The notes under the pieces were generated by a model. The model saw nothing but the letters and a program-made list of their open reading frames with translations, did no database searches and had not been told where the DNA came from. From NCBI GenBank assembly GCA_007859835.1, contig SJPJ01000001.1:1074453-1138452 (forward strand): a DNA stretch of 64,000 nucleotides, written 5' to 3'. Both the position numbers and the translations under genes were made by a program. Positions 43,999 through 54,600 of the stretch are shown here, piece after piece. Origin of the DNA: Novipirellula herctigrandis. GTDB lineage: Bacteria; Planctomycetota; Planctomycetia; Pirellulales; Pirellulaceae. The stretch's first letter is position 1. Each line of letters starts with the position of its first letter.

Positions 43999-46692
43999 AT
44001 GATCCAAAACGACGAAGCCATACACAGCGATCCGACGGACCCTGAAGGGCCGCACGGGACTGCTGCGTCTGCTCCGTTAACGGTGCCGAACTCACTTCTG
44101 ACACTTGACGAGCCTTCATGCCGAACACAGTTACATTCGATTGCTGAGTTTGTACCGATCGGAATCTTCAAGTGTGATGCGAGCGGTGCGAACGTCTATA
44201 CGAATCACGCTTGGCAACAAATTTCCGGCATGACGTCGCAGCAGACGCTTGGCAGCGGTTGGCTAGAGTGCATACATCCTGAGGATCTTTCCAAAGTGAT
44301 GGATCAATGGAACCGCTACTTTTTAGCCGGTTCTGAGTATCAAATGGAGTTTCGCATCCGGCGACCCGATGGCGAGATTCGCCATCTCAGCGCCCGCGCA
44401 CGACCGGTTACGACCGATCAATTCCACGATGGCGGATACATTGGCTATATCGAGGACGTCACGGAACGTCGAGCATTGGAGTTGGAACGCAATGAACACA
44501 GCGTGATCCTCGAACGCAGCCTCAATGAAATCTTCATTTTTGATGCCGAGACGTTGCTGTTCCAATTCGTAAACGAGGGCGCTCGACGCAATCTCGGTTA
44601 TGCCATGAGCGAACTGCGTCAAATGACGCCCGTCGATATCAAACCAACATTCGACTTGTTGGATTTCGAAAAGTCGATCGAACCTCTGCGCAATAAAACC
44701 AAGGACTTCCTCGTTTTTCAAACCGTTCACCGTCGAGCAAACGGGACCGACTACGACGTCGAAGTACGATTGCAAATGTCGATGATGGCGGATCGCCCAG
44801 TCTTCTTGGCGATCATCATGGATATCACCGAACGGCTTGCCAAAGAAGCGGAAGCCGCAAAGGCAAACGCATTGCAGCGAGCAATTTTTGATTCTGCGGC
44901 ATACGCCATCATCGCTACGACACCTTCTGGGACCATCACGAACTTCAACCCAGCCGCTGAACGTTTGCTCGGATACACTTCGGAGGAATTGGTCGACCAG
45001 CACACGCCTGCGATTTTCCACCTTGAATCCGAAGTCGCGGCTCGGGCAAAAACTTTCAGCAACGATTTGCAAATCGACCTAGAGCCAGGTTTCGATGTTT
45101 TCGTTTGCAAAACCAATTTGGGTTTGCCTAACGAACTTGAATGGACGTACGTCCGAAAAGATGGCTCCCATGTGTTAGTGATGTTGGGAGTCACAGCCCT
45201 CCGAGACAATAACGGCGAAATCACGGGCTACCTTGGGATCGCTAAAGACATCACGCGACAAAAGCACTACGAAGAGAAACTCGCTGCAGCGGCAGTCACC
45301 GATTCTTTGACAGGCCTTCCTAATCGCGTCCTGCTACTGGACCATTTGCGGGGGGCAATCATTCGATCAAAAAAACGCGGAACAAAGTTCTCTTGCCTAT
45401 TTTTAGATTTCGACCGTTTCAAGTCAGTTAACGACAGTTGGGGCCATGATGTCGGCGACGAACTACTTCGACAAATAGCAGATCGGTTGCGTACCGAGGG
45501 CGAGGTGAATGATCCCGCTGCATCGTACTACGTAAGCGTCATCGCACGCCTTGGTGGCGATGAATTTGTCGTGGTACTTGAGGACTTGGATCAAGCGGAA
45601 GACTCCGCCACTTTCGCGGAAAAGCTGCAACAGAGATTCGCTGAGCCGTATCAATTGGGAGCTCAACAGTTTTTCTCGACAGCCAGTATCGGAATCGTCA
45701 ACGGACCTTCGACTTATGATCGCGGTGAAGACATTTTGCGGGATGCTGATACCGCGATGTACGAAGCCAAACGTGCGGGTAGGGCACAGCATGTCATCTT
45801 TGATGACAAAATGCATACCCAAGTCCATCGTCGCATGCAGTTGGAGAATGAACTGCGTGACGCGATCGGAACCGACCAACTGTCACTACACTATCAACCT
45901 ATCGTTTCGTTGGTCACCGGCGAAATAACCGCAGTCGAAGCGTTACTGCGATGGCAGCATCCGAAATTTGGATCGATCAGTCCAGCTGAATTCATTCCAA
46001 TCGCCCAAGAATCGGACATGATCCTACGTCTTGGTGAGTGGGTGCTATCGACGGGATGCCAACAGTGTGCTGATTGGCAGAAAACACTAGGCAGTGTCGC
46101 ACCGCGGCAAATCAACATCAATCTGGCTCGCAAACAATTCGAAGACCCGAATCTCCCGAACGACATTTCGAGTGTACTCCGAAAGACCGGTTTACCAGCC
46201 GAATTCCTTCAACTGGAAGTGACTGAAGAATCATTTGCATTGAACGTCAATGAAGCAGCTCGCACAATGAGATCGATACGAGAGTTGGGAGTCACACTTG
46301 CCATCGACGATTTTGGCTCAGGCACAGCTTCTTTTGCCGCACTCAATCAATTTCCTGTCGATGTATTGAAGGTGGATCGCTCTCTAATCGATAACATCGA
46401 AGACTCGACCGGCGAAGCCGCCCTACTGCATGGGTTAGTAGTGATGGTCCGCAACCTTGGTATTAAATTAGTTGCCGAGGGAGTGGAAACCTTCGAGCAG
46501 CTAAAGGCATTGCAGGAACTCGGCTGCGAATCAATGCAGGGTTATTATTTTGCTCGACCAATGCCTGTCGAAAACCTGGAACACTTCCTAAAAACAAATA
46601 TGGGATTACAGGCCTGCACGACGGGCGCGATGGCCTTTGCTAATGGCTGGGCGCAGAAGATGACCTACATGGTTCCTTTCTCATCGATGTAA
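43999..46692 (+). CDS. PAS-GGDEF-EAL cyclic-di-GMP enzyme
   Basis: 897 residues, cytoplasmic, no membrane helix. Three PAS domains (about 40-160, 165-285, 290-425; NHAWQQISGM, NEGARRNLGY, NPAAERLLGY), then GGDEF (430-610) with an intact active site in RLGGDEFVVV and LFLDFDRFKSVND, and EAL (620-880) with AVEALLRWQHP, QININLARKQF, EVTEES, IDDFGSG, LKVDRSLID and VAEGVET, all needed residues present. Both cyclase and phosphodiesterase could therefore work; no inhibitory RxxD site precedes GGDEF. The start at 43999 is chosen because the PAS structure begins shortly after. It ends with an additional 30-residue tail. Confidence 0.95.
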   Translation: MIQNDEAIHSDPTDPEGPHGTAASAPLTVPNSLLTLDEPSCRTQLHSIAEFVPIGIFKCDASGANVYTNHAWQQISGMTSQQTLGSGWLECIHPEDLSKVMDQWNRYFLAGSEYQMEFRIRRPDGEIRHLSARARPVTTDQFHDGGYIGYIEDVTERRALELERNEHSVILERSLNEIFIFDAETLLFQFVNEGARRNLGYAMSELRQMTPVDIKPTFDLLDFEKSIEPLRNKTKDFLVFQTVHRRANGTDYDVEVRLQMSMMADRPVFLAIIMDITERLAKEAEAAKANALQRAIFDSAAYAIIATTPSGTITNFNPAAERLLGYTSEELVDQHTPAIFHLESEVAARAKTFSNDLQIDLEPGFDVFVCKTNLGLPNELEWTYVRKDGSHVLVMLGVTALRDNNGEITGYLGIAKDITRQKHYEEKLAAAAVTDSLTGLPNRVLLLDHLRGAIIRSKKRGTKFSCLFLDFDRFKSVNDSWGHDVGDELLRQIADRLRTEGEVNDPAASYYVSVIARLGGDEFVVVLEDLDQAEDSATFAEKLQQRFAEPYQLGAQQFFSTASIGIVNGPSTYDRGEDILRDADTAMYEAKRAGRAQHVIFDDKMHTQVHRRMQLENELRDAIGTDQLSLHYQPIVSLVTGEITAVEALLRWQHPKFGSISPAEFIPIAQESDMILRLGEWVLSTGCQQCADWQKTLGSVAPRQININLARKQFEDPNLPNDISSVLRKTGLPAEFLQLEVTEESFALNVNEAARTMRSIRELGVTLAIDDFGSGTASFAALNQFPVDVLKVDRSLIDNIEDSTGEAALLHGLVVMVRNLGIKLVAEGVETFEQLKALQELGCESMQGYYFARPMPVENLEHFLKTNMGLQACTTGAMAFANGWAQKMTYMVPFSSM

Positions 46693-47453
46693 GTAACCAT
46701 AGAAAATCCCGGCGACTCAGCGTAGCGTCGGACTTTCCATAAGGATCTCGGAAACAGCGAGTTGCACCGAGCCCAACAATCGCCCGTGCACCGCATGCCC
46801 CAAGCATCTGGGCTAGGCCTAACACGCTTCACCGACAATTGTCGCCAGCTGACCAATTCGACTCCGATGCAACATCTTAATCGATTGCGGATTGAAGCTG
46901 CCGCCGAGATCATCTTGTCCGATCAATGACTCTCCAACACGGAGCTATCACGCTCTTGTGGATTCCGCTTTGCTCAGTATCGTGCGACTGCGTTTCGAAA
47001 ACAGATGGCTGTGCGCCTCATCCGTTCCGCAATAGAAATCGCGACGGAAATGAGAAGGCATAGCCAAGCAATACCTACCTATCCGTATTGAAAATCACCG
47101 GCCCCACATTCACCGGCCCCACATTCACCGGCCCCACATTCACCGGCGTTCTTGACCGGCGTTCTTGACCGGCCATTTAGAGATTCACCTAGCAGCCACG
47201 ACAATTGGCACCGGCGCAACCCGCCAAAACGCAAGTTGCCAATCCGTGGGGGCCGACACCCGATTTCAAAGTCGTCTCGCTAGGAAACCTTCCGCTACGA
47301 ACGCGATGTCGTGACAGGAAAGCACACTCGCGGGACATTTCCATCGACAACGAAGAATTGTCGGGCTCGTGTCAGTACATGGCCTCGGCCGAAGTGTTTA
47401 AGATAGAGAATGCTTCCAGATTGATTAACGAATTGTGGAGATTGGATGCTGTG
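46693..47453. other. Long intergenic region with tandem repeats upstream of sulfur transporter
   Basis: About 760 bp with no credible gene (reading frames from 47205 upstream of the transporter do not look like protein of that family). It contains the CACCGGCCCCACATT array at 47096-47172. Otherwise I see nothing. Confidence 0.45.
47096..47172. repeat. 15-bp tandem repeat plus 13-bp pair
   Basis: CACCGGCCCCACATT three times exactly (47096, 47111, 47126), then a changed unit, and CGGCGTTCTTGAC twice (47144 and 47157). The array is 280 bp upstream of the transporter start. Confidence 0.9.
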
Positions 47454-47993
47454 ATGAAATACTTGAAGATGTCCCGCTGGTCACCCTACGTTGTAGGAAC
47501 CGGACTTGGGATTTTAAGTTGGATTACTTTCGGATTCATGGGAAAGGCTCTCGGAACAAGCACGACTTTTGTGCGTTGGGCTGGACTGATCGAATCGATC
47601 TTTTCCATAGAACACGTTACCGGCAACCCCTATTACGTTAAGTACCTGGTGGACAAACCGGCATTGGATTGGCAAATGATGCTGGTGATTGGGTTGCCAA
47701 TTGGAGCATTGATTTCAGCACTACTGAGTCGCTCCTATCAACCCGAGGATGTGCCCAGTTTGTGGAAGTGGCGATTTGGGGCAAGCCGGTTGGTACGTTA
47801 TGCCGGCGCATTCGTTGGCGGTTTTTTGGTGCTGTTTGGATCTCGCATGGCAGGCGGTTGTACGTCGGGGCATGGCATCAGCGGCGGACTTCAATTCAGT
47901 GTTAGCAGCTGGGTCTTCTTCATCTCCTTCTTTGCCTCCGGGATTGTGACCGCGTTTGTACTATTTGGAAAGGAAGGACAACGCCATGTTTAG
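47454..47993 (+). CDS. YeeE/YedE-type sulfur transport protein, first half
   Basis: 179 residues and about five membrane helices. The motif FGSRMAGGCTSGHGISGGLQ with its Cys is the core of YeeE/YedE (thiosulfate uptake TsuA family). The upstream frame (from 47205) is not similar to this family, so ATG 47454 is preferred, GTG 47451 an alternative. It overlaps the next gene by eight bases. Together the pair equals one full-length transporter, split into two proteins as is common in bacteria. Confidence 0.85.
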   Translation: MKYLKMSRWSPYVVGTGLGILSWITFGFMGKALGTSTTFVRWAGLIESIFSIEHVTGNPYYVKYLVDKPALDWQMMLVIGLPIGALISALLSRSYQPEDVPSLWKWRFGASRLVRYAGAFVGGFLVLFGSRMAGGCTSGHGISGGLQFSVSSWVFFISFFASGIVTAFVLFGKEGQRHV

Positions 47994-48567
47994 TATTGAT
48001 ACGCCAACAAACTTGATCCTTGGATTGGCAACCGGCATCGTGTTTGGCATGCTTCTACAGCGCGGAGCCGTGACTCGTTACCGTGTAATCGTCGGCCAAT
48101 TTCTATGGGTTGATCACACCGTTTTACGAACCATGTTAACGGCCGTCGTCGTCGGCTCAGTCGGTGTTTATGCAATGCACCAATTGGGTGATGTCGCATT
48201 GCATGTCAAAGCTGCGACGCTTTTGGCGAATGCTCTTGGAGGCATCCTATTTGGAATTGGCATGTTGGTACTTGGTTATTGCCCAGGCACGGGGGTGGCC
48301 GCACTCGGTGATGGATCGCGGCACGCCATTGCCGGCATAGTGGGCATGCTCGTCGGAGCTGCGGCGTATGCCGAAGTGTATGCGATGCTCAAAGCAAACC
48401 TGCTTTCCGTGTGGGACTATGGCAAGGTAACCTTGCCGGATATCACAGGACTGTCACCGTGGATTTTCATTTCAGCGTTGGCCATCATCGCAGTCCTCTT
48501 GTTCCGTTTTCTGAATCGGACGGAACGTAAAGCGGAGGATTCCAATCCGCAAGCCGACAACACCTAG
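47986..48567 (+). CDS. YeeE/YedE-type sulfur transport protein, second half (DUF6691)
   Basis: 193 residues and about five membrane helices; start ATG 47986 lies within the last codons of the first half (CATGTTTAG). Family marks: GMLLQRGAVTRYRVIVGQFL and GYCPGTGVAALGDGSRHAIA with conserved Cys. The pair most likely takes up thiosulfate or a related sulfur compound through the membrane. This may supply sulfur or balance sulfate metabolism around the sulfatase 8 kb away, which is only inference. Confidence 0.88.
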   Translation: MFSIDTPTNLILGLATGIVFGMLLQRGAVTRYRVIVGQFLWVDHTVLRTMLTAVVVGSVGVYAMHQLGDVALHVKAATLLANALGGILFGIGMLVLGYCPGTGVAALGDGSRHAIAGIVGMLVGAAAYAEVYAMLKANLLSVWDYGKVTLPDITGLSPWIFISALAIIAVLLFRFLNRTERKAEDSNPQADNT

Positions 48568-48699
48568 TTGTCATCGCAAAGCTTTTTTGAGAATGGAAAA
48601 AGCCGTTGATTGAGAGCTACGATGGCAAACCACGTAGCAAGCGTGCATCGAAAAAACAGGAGCCAAAAAGCAGAACCGGAAAAACAATTCAGTAGACAC

Positions 48700-51600
48700 C
48701 TAACGATACCACTGATCGACTCTCCATTGTTCCGCGACATCATCAGCAAACATGCGAAGACTACTCTCTAATCCATCTGTTACCGATTCGCCTGTCGTTG
48801 ACTTACTGGCTTGGATCATCGGCCGAAGTTGACTTGTTTCCGATTCGTCAAATTCAAAGGAATCTTGAGAGGCAAATTGTTGGTCAATTGCAGTCATCCC
48901 CGGTTCGCCCCAAGGCGAACCGAAGGGATCGTTATCGCTGTCCGAATCGTCGACCAAATCACCCAGCCAATCGACAGAAAATGGAATCGGCTCGATGGTA
49001 TCCTGAGCAAATTCACCCGCGACCAAGTCAGGGATTAGCAGGACATTGATGACTCGCAGTGCATCGAGCGCCGTTAACATCCCGTCTGCTTCCACGTCAA
49101 AGAAGCGGTCTTCGTAGCCCGTGGGTTGAAGTGGCGTTAAGCGGCTTGTTTCCGAGTCATGCACCAATTGATCCGTTAATTCGTTGATGACTAGCAAGGC
49201 ATCAAACGCAGTCACGTCACCGCTTTTGTCCACGTCATAGATATTGTCGTTGTTGACCCATGCGCCAATGATGACGAGCGTTGTCGTTTCGGCGACGAGC
49301 GTCTTTGTTTCCCTCACGCCAACTTGATCTACCGCCGTACTGACGAATGAGTATGTGTTGCCCGATTCGCCGGTGAATTCGTGACTCGTTGCGGGAGTGT
49401 CAGCGAGTGCCAATTGAAACGAACCATCATTGATTGACATATAGACGTCATAAGCGGCAACCCCTGAGCCGATGGCGCCGTCGGTACCTGACCATTCAAC
49501 CATGAAGGCGGTCGTACTAAACGCTTCGGGCAGTTGCGATACACTACTGGTCGGTGCCAGTTCGTCAATGGTGTTAAGAGCGGTGTTGGTGACAATCGGA
49601 TCATTGATGTCAAAAACGATCGACGCTTGGTTTTCAATGGCATCACCGGTAACAACATCCGCCTTGGATCGGATTGTATAGGTCACGAATCCTTCGCCGC
49701 TGCCTGATTCATCATTGACGGGCAAAAACCCTGCAAACGGATCTGCTGGCAACAAGCCTGTTAGCGGATCCACGGAACGGATGGACCAAGTGACAGTTCC
49801 GGTTTCGTGATCAAACACAACGTCCACCATCGCATCAAGAGGTGTGCCGTCGACATTGGTCGTCTGCATAATGGTCGAGAACTCTTGACGCCCGGCGGGA
49901 ACTTGAACCGCTTGGCTACCGAACCCGATACCAGTAAGTTCGAGTGTCTCCCAATCCATGTTATCACTAAGCGGATTCGAGACGATCACCTCTTGTGCCG
50001 CTGCGGTGGCCTGCTCGGGATCATTCTCAAATCGGATTGTATAGGGCAGTAGTTCCGATTGCCGAATCCACCCCTCTTCTCCTACACCGGCGGGTCCCCG
50101 AATGTCATTGGGATCACGCGGACGAACGGTAGGTACATCGTCAGGCGGGTCACCGGGGTCACACTCAGGATGTTCACCTGGCACATTCTCTCCGGTGCAA
50201 GTCGTTGGCGGTTCTGGTTCCGGCTCGGGCTCGGGAGGCGGTTCCGGATCATCCGGATCCTTGTCAAAATCTCGTGGGATTCGGATGCTACCGTTCATCA
50301 CTTCGCTGGCAAATTCAACTTGAAATCCAACATCATAGGCCCAGCCATTGGCTTCGAGGTTTGCCAGGGGGACGGTAGCTGCTTTGACCGTCAACCCGTC
50401 GCCAAGATCACCAGGACAGAAATCGATCGTGTCCTTGATAAATACACGCAAATCGCTTTTTGCTTCGATCCTGATCGTCTTATCGTTTTCGTCGACGATC
50501 CGTTTGAGGATAATGTTGCCAAAAATCCGCCGCTCGTCATCACCAAAAACGTCACTGCCATAGGTGCGCTGCAACTCTTCAGGAAGTGATTTATCCGTTT
50601 TTCCGACACCGCCGGCGATTGCGTTTGGAATCGAAAAGGTATCGCCACTTCCACCGTAATGCAACGCATCGGCGAAGTAAACACTCTCGTTGTCACCACC
50701 ACGTTTTGTACTCCACGGACTCAATCGGCTGTCCAGTTGTCCGACTTGGCTAAAGAAACTTTCAACTGGAAACGAGACGGACTCAAATGGTGGTAACTGC
50801 TCCGCGGTGATTGGTGATCCGGCCGCCAGTCTAGGATCAAGTCGTCGACCAATTTCATGCGTCGCATCATTGAAAACCGTTTGCAGAACTCTCCGCGTGA
50901 CGGAACTGTTTCGGAATCCGGCGTGTGCAAGGGTACCATCAACGACTTCGTGACTCTCACTAAACGTATGGTAAGACGGAGCGTCGTTATTGAGAAACTC
51001 GACAAACAGGCTTGACGCGAGCGTGCCGTTTCGCCCCGATAGCGCAGCAATCACGGAGGTTTGCGCCCACGCTTCCATCGACGCCAAAATCACGGGATTC
51101 CGAGGTCGGAAGTACGCACAACCATCCTCATTCTCATCGACATCTTCCCCGCTAGCGCCCCGTTCCGCGGCTGCAAATGAGCATGCAAGGATCGGCTCTT
51201 CCAGAGCTGTCAATCGCTCGCCTAAAGCAGCCGATTCGTCCGCCCCCCCAATCCCAAATGGGTCAGGATCGAGCATGCCGTTTGGGAACGTCAAAAATTG
51301 ACTAGTGTCTTGTTCCCCAAAGGAGGCACGAATCATAAGATCACGAATCAATTCGGCCCCCGCCACAAACGTCGTCTGTGGCTGAAGCATGACGCGCTCG
51401 GTTGCCGCCATTCGCATCACATCATGAAGTTCGCCCCAACTGTCACCAACAAGACTCTTGAAATTGGCCCATGTTTCGGCCCATTGAGCATCGGTTGTCT
51501 GGTCACGGTAATACGCTTCGACATCATCCCAAGCAAGTGCTGTTGAAGGAACCGTCAGATCCTGGACGACAAAGGTTGAATCCGGTTCCGTTATTGCCGA

Positions 51601-54600
51601 TGCATACACCGGGATCAAGACTCGGTCACCGGGTTTCATTACCGTCGGTAATCCACGATCACTGAGCGGCATCACTTGAACTTGGCTCGGTGTATTGGCA
51701 TTGAAATCCGGCGTTAGCGAAAGCGGCGTTCCCGATGGGCTATGAACCAATAGCAGCGGTGAAGTAACGTCGTTCATTCCTTCGTTAATGACTTCTAGAT
51801 GGATTGGGAACACTCGACCGAATCGTGCTGCCGATGGTAGAAGTAATCGTGTGGTCAATGGCGTCGGTTCCTCATCCACCACTTCAAATGCGTCAACCAA
51901 GGTCGCATCGCCATCAATGACTTCGCCCGTGGTTTGATTTCCCTCTTCATCGAATTCGACTACCGGAACCGACGAGACAACTCGTACATCGTAGCTACCC
52001 GCAGCCACCCCTTGTAAGTCAAACGTGACCGACAGACTTGTTGGATCGGTAAACCGCGTTTGCATAGGCGTGACAACCGTGTTGTCTTCGCTGACCAACG
52101 TCACTCTTGCGATGCGTGTCAAATCCGTTCCCACCACATCAAGTGTCAATTCACCCGAGTTGCCGCCGACCGCTGGTGAGACAGCACTGAGTTTGAATCC
52201 CGGCAGGGTGGCATTAAGCGTGAACGGGCTCGATGCCGCAGCACCCGAGTCCGCGCGAACAGTAAGGTAATAGGTGGTTTGGTCCGTTTCAGCCAACTCA
52301 AGCTGCTGGTCGGGCGAAAAAACACTTGGGCTGGCTGCATCAAAAGTAACCGACGACGCAATGTCCTGCTGACGCAAGAACATCGATGTCGATCCGCTGG
52401 TCGCCTCACTGTCGAGCGAAATGGTGAGCGTCCGGTTGCCGGGAACGTCGATACGATAGTACTGCAATTCGCCTGAGCCCAAGAACGATGAATCAAGCGG
52501 CGTATCAAGGACCAATTCAGGAACGTCCAACTCGGTCGAAGTGAAGGCTTGATTATCACTTTCCACCGATTCACGAACTTGCTGGCGCGCATCGGTGCGA
52601 ACAATAAAGAACAAATCACCTTGGCGACTAGGAGGCGCATTGATGTTGGTTTGTTGATTGTAAGATTCACCTGGTGCAAGCACGTCGGTTCGCATGATCT
52701 CTGCAATCGGCACATCGCCAATGTCCCAAATCTCATCCGAGGATGCGAAAACGACATCAATCCAACCACCGTCGATGGGCAACACTTCGTCATTTCGCAC
52801 GGTCCAACTTATGCTGATCGGATCGCCGATTCCGACCTGCATTTTGTCGACCGCCACATTTTCAATGACGAGGTTCTTCGGGTCCGAGCCTTCTTGGCGT
52901 TCAAAGGCTCCAAGGTCATACCACGGCTCAGCACCGATACCAATGTTCGCAATACCGGGATCATCGAATCGCAAATTGCCATCGTAATCAGTCGCTGGCG
53001 CAAGATCTCCGTTGGCTGCATCAATCACTGCCGAACCACTTAGAAGTTGGTAGCGGGCATTGATGGCATCGATATATTTTGGATCCGCGGAAATATTTCC
53101 GTCAGTTCCCGTTGGGTCATCTACGCCAACAAAGTTGGTTCCGTCCGGGTTGAACACATCATTGAACTGCATGGTGACCGTGCCACCGGATTCGCTGACG
53201 ACTCCCTGGGTATTAAACGACACAACGCTGTTGACCAAATTCACATTTGACGTAGTTCCCCTCGAAAGAATCCCACGCGAATTCCTATCAATCGTATTGT
53301 TGACCACCGTAACGAATGCACCGGAGGCAGCAACAACCCCCGAGCCGACATTATCAAACACGAGACAACTCGTAGCATCGACTGACGCGTTGTTTGAACC
53401 AACAATCGCATTGGTCTCCGAATTTCGAAATAGACTATTTTCAATCGTCACCACACTCGCATCCGCTTGAACCATCGCGCCAAAATAGTGGCCGCCATAG
53501 TGAAACTCGGCATGTTCAATGTGACTGTCGACGGAACCGTCCAGCAACAGAATCCGCGCCCATTGCCCCGGTGAGGGCATCGATGCGTCACCATCTCCAA
53601 GGGTGTCGCCACCATGGGTGTCATCGTAGATCGAAGTGAACACGACCGGATCCGATGCGGTGCCGGTGATGTCCAAGATGCCACGAACATAGAATTGCAG
53701 GTTCGTCCCAAAAGGCTTCACGATCTGGCCCGCATCGACCGTTAGCATCAACCCCGCTGGAACGGTGATATCGCCATCGGGTCGGTAAACCACTTCGGGG
53801 TTATTCCAAGTCAGGTCCTTTTGCAACGGACCCGCATCCACCTGCATGCCGTTGATCCCATTGCCCAACCAAGTGAAGCCGTTGATGTCGGGATTGGAAT
53901 TCAAGTCCATGCTGATCGCGGCATTGGCATTGTTTTCGAAGAAGTTGTTCGTAATGACCGCATCGGTATCATCGAGTCGTAAACCATCGGTTTCCGAGCT
54001 AACGAATTTGCTGTTGGATACCGACAAGTCCGTAGCGATCGCTTGCACCATATGCCCGAAGTAGTGACCACCAAAGTGAAACTCCGCATAATCAATGCGG
54101 TTGTTGATGCTGTCGTCCCGCATTTGGATCCGCGCCCAGTGACCGGGTGAAGGCGACGTTGCGTCGGCATCACCGTTGGTGTCACCTCCATGGGTGTCAT
54201 CATGAATCGACGTAAACACAACGGGATCCTCAACCGTTCCCGTGATGTCCAAAGTACCATTGACGAACAAGTGTGTGTTGGCGCCGAACGGTTTGACGAT
54301 CTGGCCCGCATCGATCGCGAGTGTCGTTCCGGTGGGAACCGTGATGTCGCCATCGGGTCGATAGACCACTTCGGGGTTGTTCCAAGTCAAGTCCTTTTGC
54401 AACGGACCCGCATCCACCTGCATGCCATTGATCCCATTGCCCGACCAAGTGAAGCCGTTGATGTCGGGATTGGAATTCAAGTCCATGCTGATCGCGGCAT
54501 TGGCGTTGTTTTCGAAGAAGTTTTCCGTGATGATCGCATCGGACCCATCGAGCCGTAGACCATCGGTTTCCGAATTAACGAATTTGCTGTTGGAAACCGC

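Noticed and set aside
44323..45072. A 249-codon frame antisense to the PAS-GGDEF-EAL gene
   Set aside because: It lies wholly opposite a confidently identified gene, has no start signal and no recognisable protein sequence.
47096..47172. Tandem units as a CRISPR array
   Set aside because: Units touch one another with no spacers.
47205..47453. Upstream extension of the YeeE-type gene
   Set aside because: The extra 83 residues are unlike the family and contain no membrane segment; a normal start follows at 47454.
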